A stretch of DNA of 64,000 nt, taken from assembly GCF_013133795.1 (NCBI RefSeq), contig NZ_JABGBN010000001.1:1-64000 (forward strand), given 5' to 3'. The stretch comes from Pelistega suis (GTDB lineage Bacteria > Pseudomonadota > Gammaproteobacteria > Burkholderiales > Burkholderiaceae_B). The notes below the pieces were generated by a model. It was not told the DNA's origin. It was given only the letters and a program-made list of their open reading frames with translations, and ran no database searches. Shown in pieces: positions 8,909 through 19,667 of this stretch (its first letter is position 1; each line of letters starts with the position of its first letter). The position numbers were made by a program, and so were the translations under genes.

Positions 8909-9598
8909 ATGTCGAATACGACACCTACACCTGCCGCTCATCGGTTAGGACTAGTGGGTCGCAAAGTTGGCATGATGCGTATTTTTACTGAGGAAGGCGA
9001 GTCTATCCCAGTAACAGTATTAGACGTATCAAACAACCGCGTTACTCAAGTTAAGTCTGTTGAAACTGATGGCTATGCAGCAGTTCAAGTTGCTTACGGT
9101 ACTCGCCGTGCAACTCGTGTGACTAAAGCTCAAGCTGGTCACTATGCTAAAGCTGGCGTTGAAGCTGGTTCAATCCTTAAAGAGTTCCGTTTAGATCCTG
9201 CTAAAGCAGCTGAATTCACAGCGGGTGCTGTTGTGCCTGTTGAAAGCGTGTTTGAAGCAGGTCAAAAAGTAGACGTTCAAGGTACAACAATCGGTAAAGG
9301 TTTTGCAGGTACTATCAAGCGTCACAACTTCGGTTCTCAACGTGCTTCACACGGTAACTCTCGTTCGCACCGTGTTCCTGGCTCTATCGGTCAAGCACAA
9401 GACCCTGGTCGTATTTTCCCTGGTAAGCGCATGTCAGGTCACATGGGTGACGTGACTCGTACTGTTCAAAATCTTGATATCGTTCGTGTAGACGCTGAGC
9501 GTGGTTTATTATTGGTTAAGGGCGCTGTTCCTGGCCATAAAAACTCTGACATCGTTGTTCTACCGGCAATCAAAATGTCTGCTAAAGGAGCCAAATAA
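8909..9598 (+). CDS. rplC: 50S ribosomal protein L3
   Basis: L3 is an early assembly protein near the peptidyl-transferase centre. The 229 residues include [10 protein letters not shown] at the usual start and the [31 protein letters not shown] core. A 13-residue Thr/Pro/Ala-rich N-terminal extension precedes the normal start and, from memory, resembles Bordetella-type L3. I chose the ATG at 8909 (GGAGA at 8899-8903); the ATG at 8906 is also possible. The stop and the rplD start share one base. Confidence 0.97.
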   Translation: MSNTTPTPAAHRLGLVGRKVGMMRIFTEEGESIPVTVLDVSNNRVTQVKSVETDGYAAVQVAYGTRRATRVTKAQAGHYAKAGVEAGSILKEFRLDPAKAAEFTAGAVVPVESVFEAGQKVDVQGTTIGKGFAGTIKRHNFGSQRASHGNSRSHRVPGSIGQAQDPGRIFPGKRMSGHMGDVTRTVQNLDIVRVDAERGLLLVKGAVPGHKNSDIVVLPAIKMSAKGAK

Positions 9599-10218
9599 TG
9601 GATCTTAAGCTCCTAAATGAACAAGGTCAATCTAGCGCAACTGTTAGCGCTCCAGATACAATTTTCGGTCGCGAGTTCAATGAAGCATTAATCCACCAAG
9701 TCGTAGTAGCTTACCAAGCTAATGCACGTAGTGGTAACCGTGCTCAAAAAGATCGTGCGGACGTTAAACACACGACTAAAAAACCATGGCGCCAAAAAGG
9801 TACAGGCCGTGCGCGTGCTGGTATGTCTTCTTCACCATTATGGCGTGGAGGTGGTCGTACGTTCCCTAACTCTCCAGACGAGAACTTTAGCCAAAAAGTG
9901 AACAAGAAAATGTACCGTGCAGGTATCCGTTCAATCTTGTCACAATTAGCTCGTGAAGACCGTATCGCAGTTGTGGATTCATTCACATTCGATACCCCTA
10001 AAACAAAATTGGCTGCAACAAAATTAAAAGCAATGGGTTTAGACTCAGTATTAGTGATTACTGATTCAGTAGACGAGAACACTTACTTAGCGACTCGTAA
10101 CCTACCACACGTTGCTGTTGTTGAGCCTCGTTACGCTGATCCGCTATCTTTAGTACACTACAAAAAAGTGTTAATTACTAAAGCAGCTATCGCTCAATTT
10201 GAGGAGATCTTAGGATGA
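9598..10218 (+). CDS. rplD: 50S ribosomal protein L4
   Basis: Large-subunit protein lining the exit tunnel; in enterobacteria it also represses its own S10 operon. The 206 residues carry the tunnel loop [15 protein letters not shown] followed by [15 protein letters not shown] within the rplC end serves as ribosome site, and the start overlaps the rplC stop by one base. Its end overlaps the rplW start by 4 nt. Confidence 0.97.
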   Translation: MDLKLLNEQGQSSATVSAPDTIFGREFNEALIHQVVVAYQANARSGNRAQKDRADVKHTTKKPWRQKGTGRARAGMSSSPLWRGGGRTFPNSPDENFSQKVNKKMYRAGIRSILSQLAREDRIAVVDSFTFDTPKTKLAATKLKAMGLDSVLVITDSVDENTYLATRNLPHVAVVEPRYADPLSLVHYKKVLITKAAIAQFEEILG

Positions 10219-10517
10219 AAGCAGAACGTTTATTGCAAGTAATTCTGGCTCCAGTCATCACAGAAAAAGCAACATTTATTGCTGAATCTGGCGCGAAACC
10301 ACAAATCGCTTTACGTGTGGCTTCTGATGCAACTAAACCAGAAATTAAAGCAGCTGTTGAAATGCTTTTTAAAGTAGAAGTTGAGTCTGTCTCTGTTCTG
10401 AACCGTAAAGGTAAAGTTAAACGTACTGGCCGTTATGTTGGTCGTCGTCGTAATAACCGTATCGCTTACGTTTCGCTCAAAAAAGGTCAAGAGCTTGACT
10501 TTTCGGAGGTGAACTAA
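10215..10517 (+). CDS. rplW: 50S ribosomal protein L23
   Basis: Tunnel-exit protein that docks trigger factor and SRP. The 100 residues show [15 protein letters not shown] near the start and the [17 protein letters not shown] loop. It overlaps rplD by 4 nt and is followed one base later by rplB. Confidence 0.97.
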   Translation: MKAERLLQVILAPVITEKATFIAESGAKPQIALRVASDATKPEIKAAVEMLFKVEVESVSVLNRKGKVKRTGRYVGRRRNNRIAYVSLKKGQELDFSEVN

Positions 10518-10518
10518 G

Positions 10519-11346
10519 ATGGCATTAGTTAAAATGAAACCAACGTCAGCTGGTCGCCGTGGCATGATCAAGGTAGTTACACCTGGTCTACACAAAGGTG
10601 CTCCATTTGCTGCGTTATTAGAGTCTAAAAAACGTAGTTCTGGCCGTAACAATAACGGTCATATTACTGTACGTCATCGTGGTGGTGGTCATAAATCTCA
10701 CTACCGTATTGTTGACTTCCGTCGCAATAAAGATGGTATCCCTGCTAAAGTTGAGCGTATTGAATACGATCCAAACCGTACAGCACACATTGCATTAGTT
10801 TGCTATGCTGATGGTGAGCGTCGTTATATCATTGCTCCTCGTAACTTAGAAGTAGGTGCGGTTGTTGAGTCTGGTAAAGAAGTGCCTATCCGTGTAGGTA
10901 ATACAATGCCAATTCGCAACATTCCAGTAGGTTCTACTATTCACTGCATCGAATTACAACCAGGTAAAGGTGCTCAGCTAGTTCGTTCAGCAGGTGCTTC
11001 TGCTGTATTAATGGCTCGTGAAGGTATCTACGCTCAAGTACGTTTACGTTCAGGTGAAGTTCGTTTAGTTCACATTGATTGCCGTGCAACGATCGGTGAA
11101 GTGAGCAACGGTGAACATAGCTTACGTCAAATCGGTAAAGCCGGTGCAGTACGTTGGCGCGGTATCCGCCCGACAGTACGTGGTGTAGCAATGAACCCGG
11201 TTGATCACCCACATGGTGGTGGTGAAGGCCGTACTGGTGAAGCTCGTGAACCTGTTAGCCCATGGGGTACTCCAGCTAAAGGTTACAAAACTCGCCGTAA
11301 CAAACGTACAGACAATATGATTGTCTCACGTCGTAAGCGTAAATAA
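10519..11346 (+). CDS. rplB: 50S ribosomal protein L2
   Basis: Core 23S rRNA-binding protein, 275 residues. It shows [19 protein letters not shown] and the near-invariant [17 protein letters not shown] stretch near residue 230, whose His is important for peptidyl transfer. The start has an AGGTG site in the end of rplW. Confidence 0.98.
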   Translation: MALVKMKPTSAGRRGMIKVVTPGLHKGAPFAALLESKKRSSGRNNNGHITVRHRGGGHKSHYRIVDFRRNKDGIPAKVERIEYDPNRTAHIALVCYADGERRYIIAPRNLEVGAVVESGKEVPIRVGNTMPIRNIPVGSTIHCIELQPGKGAQLVRSAGASAVLMAREGIYAQVRLRSGEVRLVHIDCRATIGEVSNGEHSLRQIGKAGAVRWRGIRPTVRGVAMNPVDHPHGGGEGRTGEAREPVSPWGTPAKGYKTRRNKRTDNMIVSRRKRK

Positions 11347-11362
11347 GGGACGGTAATATATT

Positions 11363-11638
11363 ATGTCACGTTCAATTAAAAAAGGTCCTTTCGTAGATGC
11401 TCACCTTATCAAAAAGGTAGAAGCTGCTATCGAAGGTAAAGATAAAAAGCCGATCAAAACTTGGTCGCGTCGTTCAACCATCCTTCCTGATTTTATCGGA
11501 TTGACAATCGCTGTACATAACGGTCGTCAACACGTTCCGGTTTATGTTAACGAAAATATGGTTGGTCATAAGCTTGGCGAATTCGCGCATACTCGTACAT
11601 ACAAGGGTCATGCTGCGGACAAAAAGTCTAAGAGGTAA
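11363..11638 (+). CDS. rpsS: 30S ribosomal protein S19
   Basis: Small-subunit head protein, 91 residues, with [12 protein letters not shown] at the start and the [14 protein letters not shown] and [15 protein letters not shown] motifs. It sits in the standard order between rplB and rplV. Confidence 0.98.
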   Translation: MSRSIKKGPFVDAHLIKKVEAAIEGKDKKPIKTWSRRSTILPDFIGLTIAVHNGRQHVPVYVNENMVGHKLGEFAHTRTYKGHAADKKSKR

Positions 11639-11641
11639 GCG

Positions 11642-11971
11642 ATGGAAACAACAGCTGTAGTTCGTGGTGTTCATATTTCAGCGCAAAAAACACGTCTTGT
11701 TGCGGATTTAATCCGTGGTAAGTCTGTGGCTCAAGCGTTAAATATCTTAACATTCACACAGAAAAAAGCCGCTGGCATCATTAAAAAAGCTTTAGAGTCT
11801 GCAATTGCAAACGCTGAGCACAACAATGGTGCTGATATTGATGAGTTAAAAGTAACAACAATCTATGTTGACAAAGCTCAGTCAATGAAGCGATTCTCCG
11901 CTCGTGCTAAAGGCCGCGGTAACCGTATTGAGAAGCAAACTTGCCACATCGTGGTTAAAGTTGGTGCTTAA
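11642..11971 (+). CDS. rplV: 50S ribosomal protein L22
   Basis: Exit-tunnel protein, 109 residues, starting [27 protein letters not shown]; the beta-hairpin region ends in [15 protein letters not shown]. Three bases separate it from rpsS, so translation is coupled. Confidence 0.98.
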   Translation: METTAVVRGVHISAQKTRLVADLIRGKSVAQALNILTFTQKKAAGIIKKALESAIANAEHNNGADIDELKVTTIYVDKAQSMKRFSARAKGRGNRIEKQTCHIVVKVGA

Positions 11972-11980
11972 GGAGTCATA

Positions 11981-12763
11981 ATGGGTCAAAAAGTTCACCC
12001 TACAGGGTTCCGTCTCGCTGTAACCCGTAACTGGAATTCTCGCTGGTTTGCTGAAGATACAGAGTTCAGCTCAATGTTAGCGGAAGACATTCGTGTACGC
12101 GAGTACTTGAAGCGCAAACTTAAAGCAGCTTCAGTTGGTCGTGTATTAATCGAGCGTCCAGCTAAGAATGCTCGTATTACTGTATTCTCATCTCGTCCTG
12201 GCGTTATCATTGGTAAAGGCGGTGACGATATCGATTCACTAAAAGCAGATTTGCAACGTTTAATGGGCGTTCCTGTTCATGTGAATATCGAAGAGATTCG
12301 TAAACCAGACGTTGATGCGCAATTAATCGCGGATTCTATTGCACAACAACTTGAAAAGCGTATTATGTTCCGTCGTGCTATGAAGCGTGCTATGCAAAAT
12401 GCAATGCGTGCTGGTGCACAAGGTATCAAAGTAGCTGCATCTGGTCGTTTGAACGGTATCGAGATTGCTCGTACAGAATGGTATCGTGAAGGTCGTGTAC
12501 CTCTACATACATTACGTGCAATTATTGATTACGCTACATCAGAAGCTCAAACTACTTACGGTATCATCGGTATCAAAGTATGGGTTTACAAAGGCGATTT
12601 ATTACCAAATGGCGAAATGCCTGCTGAAGTAACAGCACCTCGTGAAGAAGAGCGTCGCGCTCGTCGTCCTCGTGGTGAGCGTACTGAGCAACGTCGTCCA
12701 GGTGGTCGTGGTCGTGGTCGCAAACCAGCTGCTGACGCAGCACCTGCGGCAGAAGGAGAATAA
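11981..12763 (+). CDS. rpsC: 30S ribosomal protein S3
   Basis: mRNA-entry protein of the 30S head. The 260 residues start [22 protein letters not shown], with a KH domain ([15 protein letters not shown], about 67-81). The C-terminal tail beyond residue 215 is Arg/Gly/Pro-rich and ends [11 protein letters not shown], longer than the 233-residue E. coli protein; tails of this kind are common in Burkholderiales. Confidence 0.97.
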   Translation: MGQKVHPTGFRLAVTRNWNSRWFAEDTEFSSMLAEDIRVREYLKRKLKAASVGRVLIERPAKNARITVFSSRPGVIIGKGGDDIDSLKADLQRLMGVPVHVNIEEIRKPDVDAQLIADSIAQQLEKRIMFRRAMKRAMQNAMRAGAQGIKVAASGRLNGIEIARTEWYREGRVPLHTLRAIIDYATSEAQTTYGIIGIKVWVYKGDLLPNGEMPAEVTAPREEERRARRPRGERTEQRRPGGRGRGRKPAADAAPAAEGE

Positions 12764-12765
12764 GC

Positions 12766-13182
12766 ATGTTATCACCAGCGCGTAGAAAATACCGTAAAGA
12801 GCAGAAAGGCCGTAATACTGGTCTAGCTACTCGTGGTACTGACGTAAACTTTGGCGATTTCGGTCTAAAAGCAACTGGTCGTGGTCGTTTGACAGCTCGT
12901 CAAATCGAATCTGCACGTCGTGCAATGACTCGCCATATTAAACGTGGTGGCCGTATTTGGATTCGTATCTTCCCAGACAAACCAATTTCGCAAAAACCTG
13001 CTGAGGTTCGTATGGGTAACGGTAAAGGTAATCCAGAGTACTGGGTCGCTGAAATTCAACCAGGCAAAGTTCTGTACGAAATGGACGGTGTGAGCGAAGA
13101 GCTAGCACGTGAGGCATTCCGTCTGGCAGCTGCCAAGTTACCTATTTCGACGACATTCGTTGTTCGTCGTCTAGGTTCTTAA
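12766..13182 (+). CDS. rplP: 50S ribosomal protein L16
   Basis: A-site tRNA-contacting protein, 138 residues: [17 protein letters not shown] at the start, [16 protein letters not shown] and [16 protein letters not shown] in the core. Standard position after rpsC, 2 nt downstream. Confidence 0.98.
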   Translation: MLSPARRKYRKEQKGRNTGLATRGTDVNFGDFGLKATGRGRLTARQIESARRAMTRHIKRGGRIWIRIFPDKPISQKPAEVRMGNGKGNPEYWVAEIQPGKVLYEMDGVSEELAREAFRLAAAKLPISTTFVVRRLGS

Positions 13183-13192
13183 GGGGATCTTT

Positions 13193-13384
13193 ATGAAAGC
13201 TAGTGAACTACGTTCAAAAGACGCAACCGAGCTAAATAAAGAGCTCGAGGACTTGTTGAAAGCACAATTCAACTTACGTATGCAGCGTGCTACTCAACAA
13301 CTTTCTAACACAAGCCAGTTAGGCAAAGTACGTCGCGATATCGCTCGTGTACGCACTGTATTGACCGAAAAGGCAGGAAAGTAA
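13193..13384 (+). CDS. rpmC: 50S ribosomal protein L29
   Basis: A 63-residue helical hairpin protein at the tunnel exit ([36 protein letters not shown]). AAGGGG precedes the ATG. Confidence 0.97.
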   Translation: MKASELRSKDATELNKELEDLLKAQFNLRMQRATQQLSNTSQLGKVRRDIARVRTVLTEKAGK

Positions 13385-13385
13385 T

Positions 13386-13658
13386 ATGAGCCAAACTCAA
13401 ACTGAAAAACGCCAACGTACTTTAATCGGTAAAGTGGTAAGCAACAAGATGGATAAAACAGTGGTTGTTCAAGTTGAGAACCGTGTTAAACATCCAATCT
13501 ATGGCAAAATCATCATCCGTACTAACAAGTACAAAGCGCACGATGAAAACAATCAATACAACGAAGGCGACACAGTAGAAATCGCTGAAGGTCGTCCAAT
13601 TTCACGCTCAAAATCGTGGAGTGTTGTACGTTTGATTGAAGCTGTTCGCGTAATCTAA
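13386..13658 (+). CDS. rpsQ: 30S ribosomal protein S17
   Basis: Early-binding 16S rRNA protein, 90 residues, OB fold: [21 protein letters not shown] and [19 protein letters not shown]. In nearly all bacteria rplN follows directly. Here a terminator and a repeat array follow instead and rplN is 45 kb away. Confidence 0.97.
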   Translation: MSQTQTEKRQRTLIGKVVSNKMDKTVVVQVENRVKHPIYGKIIIRTNKYKAHDENNQYNEGDTVEIAEGRPISRSKSWSVVRLIEAVRVI

Positions 13659-13680
13659 TTTACGCCTAATAGCGAAAAGA

Positions 13681-13712
13681 AAAGAGCCGCCAGAAATGGT
13701 GGCTCTTTTTTA
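13681..13712 (+). terminator. Strong terminator after rpsQ
   Basis: AAGAGCCGCC (13682-13691) pairs with GGTGGCTCTT (13698-13707) and a T-run follows to 13711. It ends the second ribosomal piece. Confidence 0.9.
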
Positions 13713-13716
13713 TTTC

Positions 13717-13765
13717 GGCGTATCGCCGGAGAGTGATGGGTTGGTGTAGTCGGAGGCGATACGCC
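13717..13765. repeat. Perfect 11-bp inverted repeat next to the rpsQ terminator
   Basis: GGCGTATCGCC (13717-13727) and GGCGATACGCC (13755-13765) are exact reverse complements separated by 27 bp. The right arm runs into the first unit of the tandem repeat. The stretch is clearly more GC-rich than its surroundings. Confidence 0.8.
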
Positions 13766-13884
13766 AAAACCCTTTAGGGGTTATGCGGGCTGTTACGCCA
13801 AAACCCTTTAGGGGTTATGCGGGCTGTTACGCCAAAACCCTTTAGGGGTTGTGCGGGCTGTTACGCCAAAACCCTTTAGGGGTT
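13760..13884. repeat. 34-bp tandem repeat, three full copies plus a 23-bp partial
   Basis: Units begin at 13760, 13794, 13828 and 13862, spaced exactly 34 bp apart. Units 1 and 2 are identical and unit 3 differs by one base (ATGCGGG to GTGCGGG). Each unit contains the inverted repeat AACCCTTTAGGGGTT flanked by TACGCCAA and GCGGGCTGT, so the array would form serial hairpins. There are no spacers, so it is not a CRISPR. It lies exactly where the ribosomal operon is interrupted. Function unknown. Confidence 0.92.
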
Positions 13885-13894
13885 GCTGGAGGGT

Positions 13895-14147
13895 AATTTG
13901 ACAACTTACGACAATATACTTTAAACTTATATTAATTTTCATTAATTGCAGTAAATTTCAAAAAATCAGTATAACACTGTTTACAGTGGATGACTGTTGT
14001 CTTTTTCAGTTTACGCTGACCTCTTTCAGTATTGCTGTGTAAGTACAGCAATGTATTTCACTAAGCAGTGTTTCAATAAGTAAATTTGCTTATCCTATTC
14101 GGTCGATTATGACTGAACAAGAAATACATCACTTAAAGAGGTATCTT
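13895..14147 (+). promoter_or_regulatory. AT-rich control region upstream of betB
   Basis: No gene is visible. A perfect inverted repeat, ATTGCTGT (14031-14038) with ACAGCAAT (14045-14052), and a second one, ATAAG/CTTAT (14076-14080/14089-14093), lie 55-115 bp before the betB start. They are candidate operators for a choline-responsive repressor. TTGACA at 13898-13903 has no well-spaced -10 (TATACT is only 11 bp downstream). No betI regulator gene is adjacent. Confidence 0.4.
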
Positions 14148-15608
14148 ATGACAATTCTCACTGCTTATATCAATGGTCGTTACGTTGAGCAAGATAGTCA
14201 AGCAGAACGATTCAAGAATATTAATCCTGCGACTGGTGAGGTACTTTCAGAAGTTCAACAATCATCAGAACAAGAAGTTAATCTTGCTATTCAATCAGCT
14301 AAAAAAGCCCAACGCATATGGGCGGCGATGACGGCGGTTGAACGTAGCCGTATTTTATTAAAAGCCGTTGCTTTATTACGTGAACGTAATGATGAGTTAG
14401 CACGTATCGAAACCTTAGATACAGGTAAAGCCCTTTCTGAAACCCTTTATGTAGACATCGTTACTGGTGCAGATGTGATTGAGTATTATGCAGGTTTGGC
14501 AACGATGTTGGAGGGACGTCAAATTCCTTTGCGAGAAACGAGTTTTGTGTATACCCGTCAAGAGCCACTTGGTATCGTTGCAGGTATTGGTGCTTGGAAC
14601 TATCCTATTCAGATTGCAATGTGGAAAGCTGCCCCTGCATTAGCGGCAGGTAATGCCATGATTTTCAAACCGAGTGAAGTGACGCCAACAGGTGCCTTAA
14701 AGCTCGCCGAAATCTTTACAGAAGCTGGTGTTCCTGATGGTCTATTCAATGTCGTACAGGGTGACTGGCGTGTAGGCGCAGCCCTAAGTCAACATCCTGA
14801 TATTGCTAAGGTATCTTTTACCGGTGGCGTGAGTACAGGTAAAACAGTCATGTCACAAGCGGCATCGTCGAGTCTTAAAGAGGTGACGATGGAGTTGGGT
14901 GGCAAGTCTCCTCTGATCATTATGGAGGATGCAGATTTAGATTTAGCTGCGGATATTGCCATGATGGCAAACTTTTACAGCTCGGGTCAGGTATGTACAA
15001 ATGGTACGCGTGTTTTTGTACCTCTTACTAAGAAAGAGGCGTTTGAGCAAAAGGTCGTAGAACGCGTCCAACGTATCCGCATGGGTAATCCCCTTGATGA
15101 AAATACGAATTTTGGTCCTTTAGTGAGCTTTCCTCATATGGAAAAGGTCTTGGCATATATTGAGAAAGGTAAGCAAGAAGGGGCTACTTTATTGATTGGT
15201 GGGGGACGAGCAGGTGGTGACTTAGCCAAAGGGGCTTTTATCGAGCCGACTGTTTTTACAGATTGCTTAGACGAGATGACCATTTGCCGAGAAGAAATCT
15301 TTGGCCCTGTGATGAGTATTCTGACCTATAGTACAGAAGAAGAAGTGATTGTCCGAGCAAATAATACAACGTATGGTTTAGCCGCAGGTGTTGTCACACC
15401 TAATATTCAAACAGCCCATCGTGTTATTGGGCAAATTCAAGCAGGTATTTGTTGGATTAATGCATGGGGAGAGTCGCCAGCACAGATGCCTGTGGGAGGC
15501 TATAAGCAGTCAGGTATTGGGCGCGAAAATGGTGTGCAAACGCTTATGCATTATACGCAGACCAAATCAGTGCAAGTGGAATTAGCGAGATACTCCTCTG
15601 TATTTTAA
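14148..15608 (+). CDS. betB: Betaine-aldehyde dehydrogenase
   Basis: Oxidises betaine aldehyde to glycine betaine with NAD(P)+. The 486 residues are the normal BetB length. Visible features: the WNYP motif (150-153, Asn stabilises the thioester), FTGGVSTGK near residue 225 in the cofactor site, general-base Glu249 in MELGGKSP, and nucleophile Cys283 in [11 protein letters not shown] chose the ATG at 14148, with AGAGG 7 nt upstream; an in-frame ATG at 14109 has no site. betA follows after 78 bp and then betT, giving a complete choline-to-betaine module. Confidence 0.93.
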   Translation: MTILTAYINGRYVEQDSQAERFKNINPATGEVLSEVQQSSEQEVNLAIQSAKKAQRIWAAMTAVERSRILLKAVALLRERNDELARIETLDTGKALSETLYVDIVTGADVIEYYAGLATMLEGRQIPLRETSFVYTRQEPLGIVAGIGAWNYPIQIAMWKAAPALAAGNAMIFKPSEVTPTGALKLAEIFTEAGVPDGLFNVVQGDWRVGAALSQHPDIAKVSFTGGVSTGKTVMSQAASSSLKEVTMELGGKSPLIIMEDADLDLAADIAMMANFYSSGQVCTNGTRVFVPLTKKEAFEQKVVERVQRIRMGNPLDENTNFGPLVSFPHMEKVLAYIEKGKQEGATLLIGGGRAGGDLAKGAFIEPTVFTDCLDEMTICREEIFGPVMSILTYSTEEEVIVRANNTTYGLAAGVVTPNIQTAHRVIGQIQAGICWINAWGESPAQMPVGGYKQSGIGRENGVQTLMHYTQTKSVQVELARYSSVF

Positions 15609-15686
15609 TCAAGACATATAAGGGTCTATCACTAAAAATCAGATGGACAGACGAGGTGTATTCGCAGACAAAGAATAGGAGAAAAA

Positions 15687-17372
15687 ATGCAATTAAAACC
15701 CGCTTATGATTATGTCATTATTGGTGCAGGGAGTGCAGGTAATGTATTAGCTGCACGCTTAACAGAAGACGAAAATGTCTCAGTATTGTTGTTAGAGGCA
15801 GGTCTACCTGATTATCGCTTGGATTTTAGAACGCAAATGCCAGCCGCTTTAGCGATGCCTTTACAGGGAACGACCTATAACTGGGGGTATAAAACAGATC
15901 CAGAGCCTTATATGAATAATAGGGTGATGGATTGTGGACGAGGCAAGGGTCTTGGAGGCTCATCCTTAATTAATGGGATGTGTTATATCCGAGGCAATGC
16001 GTTAGATTTTGACCATTGGGCTAAAAAACCGGGTTTAGAAAATTGGACTTATTTAGATTGTTTACCTTATTTTAAAAAAGCAGAACAACGTGATGCTGGA
16101 GAAAATGACTATCATGGTGGCAATGGTCCTATCCATGTGACGACAGCCAAAGCCGATGTTAATCCCTTGTTTGAGGCGATGATTCAAGCAGGTGTGGATG
16201 CGGGTTATCCACGTACAGAAGACTTAAATGGTTATCAACAAGAGGGCTTTGGTCCGATGGATCGTTTTGTAACCCCTAATGGTCGTCGGGCATCAACAGC
16301 GCGTGGCTATTTAGATATGGCAAAATATCGCGACCGTTTGACGATTGTGACGGGTGCGTTGACTGATACGATTTTATTTGATGGTAAGCGTGCTCGAGGT
16401 GTTAAGTTCCTGCATAAAGGCGAAGCTTATAGCATTGATGCCAACAAAGAGGTTTTGCTATGTGCAGGAGCCATTGCTTCGCCACAAATTCTTCAGCGCA
16501 GTGGTGTGGGGCCAGGTCAATGGTTGCAAGAAGCCGGAGTGAATGTCATTCTTGATTTGCCGGGTGTGGGCAATAATTTACAAGACCATCTAGAGTTGTA
16601 CATGCAGTATGAGTGTACGCAACCGGTATCCATTGCACCAGCGACACATTGGTGGAATAAGCCTAAGATTGGTGCAGAATGGTTATTTAATGGTACGGGG
16701 CTTGGTGCAACCAATCACTTTGAAGCCGGAGGGTTTATCCGTACGCATGAGAAATTTGCTTGGCCAAATATTCAATATCACTTTTTACCGATAGCGGTGC
16801 GTTATGACGGACGTAATGCAAGTAAGTCGCATAGTTTCCAAGCTCATGTGGGGTCGATGCGTTCTTTGAGTCGTGGTCGTATTAAATTAAAGTCACGTAA
16901 TCCAGCAGAGCATCCGAGCATCTTATTTAACTATATGAGCCATGCGCAGGATTGGGAAGAATTCCGAGCTGCGATTCGTATTACACGAGAGATTATGAAT
17001 CAGCCTGCACTTGATCCGTATCGAGGCAAAGTCATTACACCCGCAGAGCATTTACAAAGCGATGCTGAGTTAGATGAATACGTGCGTAATCATGCGGAGA
17101 CCGCTTATCATCCTTCATGCACATGTGCGATGGGTGAAGGAAATGATGCGGTGACTGATGCACAAGGACGCGTGCATGGTATCGAAGGATTACGTATTGT
17201 GGATGCATCGATTATGCCCGATATTATTACCGGCAATCTGAATGCCACGACGATTATGATGGCAGAAAAAATTGCAGATGTTATGAGAGGACGTGTGTTA
17301 CCTAAATCGACAGCCTCCTATTATGTCGCTAATGGTAGTCCAGTGAGAGGGACACCTCTAAGAAGTGTTTAA
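15687..17372 (+). CDS. betA: Choline dehydrogenase (GMC oxidoreductase)
   Basis: A FAD enzyme that oxidises choline to betaine aldehyde at the inner membrane, passing electrons to the respiratory chain. The 561 residues show the FAD dinucleotide motif GAGSAGN (13-19), the GMC signature [15 protein letters not shown] near residues 88-102, and the catalytic pair His475 (HPSCTCAMG) and Asn519 ([10 protein letters not shown]). Length and motifs match BetA better than alcohol dehydrogenases of the same family. AGGAG precedes the ATG. Confidence 0.94.
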   Translation: MQLKPAYDYVIIGAGSAGNVLAARLTEDENVSVLLLEAGLPDYRLDFRTQMPAALAMPLQGTTYNWGYKTDPEPYMNNRVMDCGRGKGLGGSSLINGMCYIRGNALDFDHWAKKPGLENWTYLDCLPYFKKAEQRDAGENDYHGGNGPIHVTTAKADVNPLFEAMIQAGVDAGYPRTEDLNGYQQEGFGPMDRFVTPNGRRASTARGYLDMAKYRDRLTIVTGALTDTILFDGKRARGVKFLHKGEAYSIDANKEVLLCAGAIASPQILQRSGVGPGQWLQEAGVNVILDLPGVGNNLQDHLELYMQYECTQPVSIAPATHWWNKPKIGAEWLFNGTGLGATNHFEAGGFIRTHEKFAWPNIQYHFLPIAVRYDGRNASKSHSFQAHVGSMRSLSRGRIKLKSRNPAEHPSILFNYMSHAQDWEEFRAAIRITREIMNQPALDPYRGKVITPAEHLQSDAELDEYVRNHAETAYHPSCTCAMGEGNDAVTDAQGRVHGIEGLRIVDASIMPDIITGNLNATTIMMAEKIADVMRGRVLPKSTASYYVANGSPVRGTPLRSV

Positions 17373-17401
17373 ACATAAACACAAAGAATAAGGAGAAGAC
17401 T

Positions 17402-19399
17402 ATGCAAATGAGTGTATCTAAGGGAGATAGCACCTCCACGGTGAATAAAACTGTTTTTATTACTGCCTCAGTAGGAACTATCGCTTTAATTTTAGGGACC
17501 ATTTTATTTCCCGTGACGAGTGAAGCGATTTTAGGTAATGCTTTACGCTGGGTATCCGATTATTTTGGCTGGTATTACATGCTAGCAGTGGCGGCTTATG
17601 GAATCTTTGCTTTGTTTATTGGTGTATCACGTTATGGTGATATTAAGTTAGGGCAAGATCATGATAAGCCAGATTTCCCCTTTTTAGCATGGGCAGCTAT
17701 GCTTTTCTCAGCAGGTATTGGGATCGATTTGTTGTTCTTTGGTGTATCTGAGCCCTTAACACATTACCTTGCTCCACCAATGGGAGAGGGAGGAACCTTA
17801 GAGGCAGCAAGAGCCGCTTTGCCTCAAGCTTTTTTACATTGGGGGCTCCATGGATGGGGGATTTACGCCTTAATCGGTATGGCCTTAGCGTATTTTGCGT
17901 ATCGTAAGAATATGCCTTTAGCCTTACGTAGTGCTTTAGTGCCTTTATTTGGTGAGAAACGCGTCAATGGGGCATTGGGTTATACCGTTGATACATTTGG
18001 TGTGGTGTGTACCTTATTGGGTATTGCCACGAGTTTAGGTATTGGCGTATTACAAGCCAATGCGGGTCTCAGCCATATGTTTGGTATAGAAGACAGTAAG
18101 ACAGTTCAGGCGCTGATTATTATCAGTGTAGTGGCTGCCGCTGCTTTGTCGGCTATGTCAGGTGTGGAAAAAGGGGTGCGTCGTCTATCTGAAATTAATA
18201 TGCTGGGCGCTACCGTTTTATTAATCGCTTTGCTGGTGATGGGGCCAACGGTTTACTTACTGAATACCTTTACTGAAAATATCGGTGACTATTTCCAAAC
18301 ACTTATCAGTAAAACATTCCAAGTGTATGCGTATGAGGGTGAAAAAGGCGCTGAGTGGAAGTCTTGGTGGACCATTTTCTTCTGGGCATGGTGGGTAGCT
18401 TGGGCACCATTTGTTGGGTTGTTTATTGCACGTATTTCGCGCGGTCGTACCTTACGTGAGTTTGTGTTTGGTGTGATGTTTATTCCGTTAGGCTTTATTT
18501 TTGCTTGGTTCTCTATCTTTGGTAATAGCGGTATTGAGTTGGTTGCTAATGGGGCTGCAGATCTAGGTAAAGTAGCGCTAGAAGAGCCGGCAATGGGGAT
18601 GTTTGCCTTATTTGAACATTACCCTTATGCTAAATTATGGTCAATGATGGGAGTCATTATCGGTCTAATTTTCTTTGTAACATCAGCAGACTCTGGTGCA
18701 TTGGTTTTAGCTAATTTAAGTTCTAAAAATCTATCAGCAGAAGTGGATGCCCCAATTTGGTTGCGATTGTTTTGGGCAGCAGCAACAGGATTGGTCACCT
18801 TAGGTTTATTATTCGCGGGTGGTTTTTCATCTTTGCAATCGGTCTCTGTCGTGGCTGGTTTGCCATTCTCTTTTGTCTTAATTGCCTATATGATTTCAAT
18901 GTGGGTGAGCTTACGTCAAGAGGGCAATAAACGAAAAGCAGTTCATGTAGATAAGGCACTTGTGTTGGATAGTGGTAATAACTGGCGCAATCGTTTACAT
19001 CGCTTGGTATCATTCCCAGGTAAGAAAGAAGCCTATCGCTTTATGGCGAATTATGTGAATCCAGCCTTAGAGGATGTGGCTTCTGAGTTGGAGAAGAAAG
19101 GGCTGACGATTAAGCTACTCAAAGAAGAAGATCGTTTGGAACTTGAAGTATTACATGGTGAAGAAGTGGATTTCTTCTATCAAGTACGTTTAGTCAAAGC
19201 GATTAAGCCGGTATTTGCACTGGGGCAATCGGCAAATATTTCTGCTATTCATGATGAGGATATGTATTATCGAGCAGAGGTTTTCTTAGCTGAGGGTAGC
19301 CAAGACTATGATATTCTTGGTTGTACTAAGGAGCAAATTATTATTGATGTACTTAATCAATATGAGCGCCATATGCAGTTCTTGCACTTTGAACGCTAA
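17402..19399 (+). CDS. betT: BCCT-family choline transporter
   Basis: A secondary transporter of the betaine/choline/carnitine family, 665 residues, with 12 predicted segments and a long cytoplasmic tail (about 510-665), as in E. coli BetT. The substrate-box region reads WWTIFFWAWWVAWAPFVGLFIARISRGR. The tail is used for osmotic sensing in homologues. Its place after betBA supports choline as substrate. AAGGAGAAG precedes the start; the ATG at 17408 is an alternative. A hairpin follows the stop. Confidence 0.92.
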   Translation: MQMSVSKGDSTSTVNKTVFITASVGTIALILGTILFPVTSEAILGNALRWVSDYFGWYYMLAVAAYGIFALFIGVSRYGDIKLGQDHDKPDFPFLAWAAMLFSAGIGIDLLFFGVSEPLTHYLAPPMGEGGTLEAARAALPQAFLHWGLHGWGIYALIGMALAYFAYRKNMPLALRSALVPLFGEKRVNGALGYTVDTFGVVCTLLGIATSLGIGVLQANAGLSHMFGIEDSKTVQALIIISVVAAAALSAMSGVEKGVRRLSEINMLGATVLLIALLVMGPTVYLLNTFTENIGDYFQTLISKTFQVYAYEGEKGAEWKSWWTIFFWAWWVAWAPFVGLFIARISRGRTLREFVFGVMFIPLGFIFAWFSIFGNSGIELVANGAADLGKVALEEPAMGMFALFEHYPYAKLWSMMGVIIGLIFFVTSADSGALVLANLSSKNLSAEVDAPIWLRLFWAAATGLVTLGLLFAGGFSSLQSVSVVAGLPFSFVLIAYMISMWVSLRQEGNKRKAVHVDKALVLDSGNNWRNRLHRLVSFPGKKEAYRFMANYVNPALEDVASELEKKGLTIKLLKEEDRLELEVLHGEEVDFFYQVRLVKAIKPVFALGQSANISAIHDEDMYYRAEVFLAEGSQDYDILGCTKEQIIIDVLNQYERHMQFLHFER

Positions 19400-19414
19400 T
19401 CGTTAGTCTATAAC

Positions 19415-19444
19415 ACTAGAGCCAACAAGATTGTTGGCTCTAGT
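19415..19444 (+). terminator. Perfect hairpin after betT
   Basis: ACTAGAGCCAACA (19415-19427) pairs perfectly with TGTTGGCTCTAGT (19432-19444) around a 4-nt loop. There is no T tract, so it may be a transcript-stabilising hairpin or a Rho-independent site of reduced efficiency. The rest of the gap to 19667 holds no gene. Confidence 0.6.
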
Positions 19445-19667
19445 ACTGAATAACGTACTGTAAAAATTTGCTGGACTGAGTTTTCTGTGGTGAGGCGTCA
19501 GTCGATAGAGTTTTGGATGGGACATTTCTTCAACCTGAATTGTTTGCAACTCTTTAAAGGCATGTAGTAGGGGTTTTTATGCTCTTGCTTGATTGTGTTA
19601 ATCTGATTAAGATATGAGTATTTTTCAGAAGAATATTCTTTAGATTTTCATCATAGGAGACGGAGTG

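Noticed and set aside
13760-13884. CRISPR array
   Set aside because: The units are directly joined with no variable spacers, and no cas genes are present.
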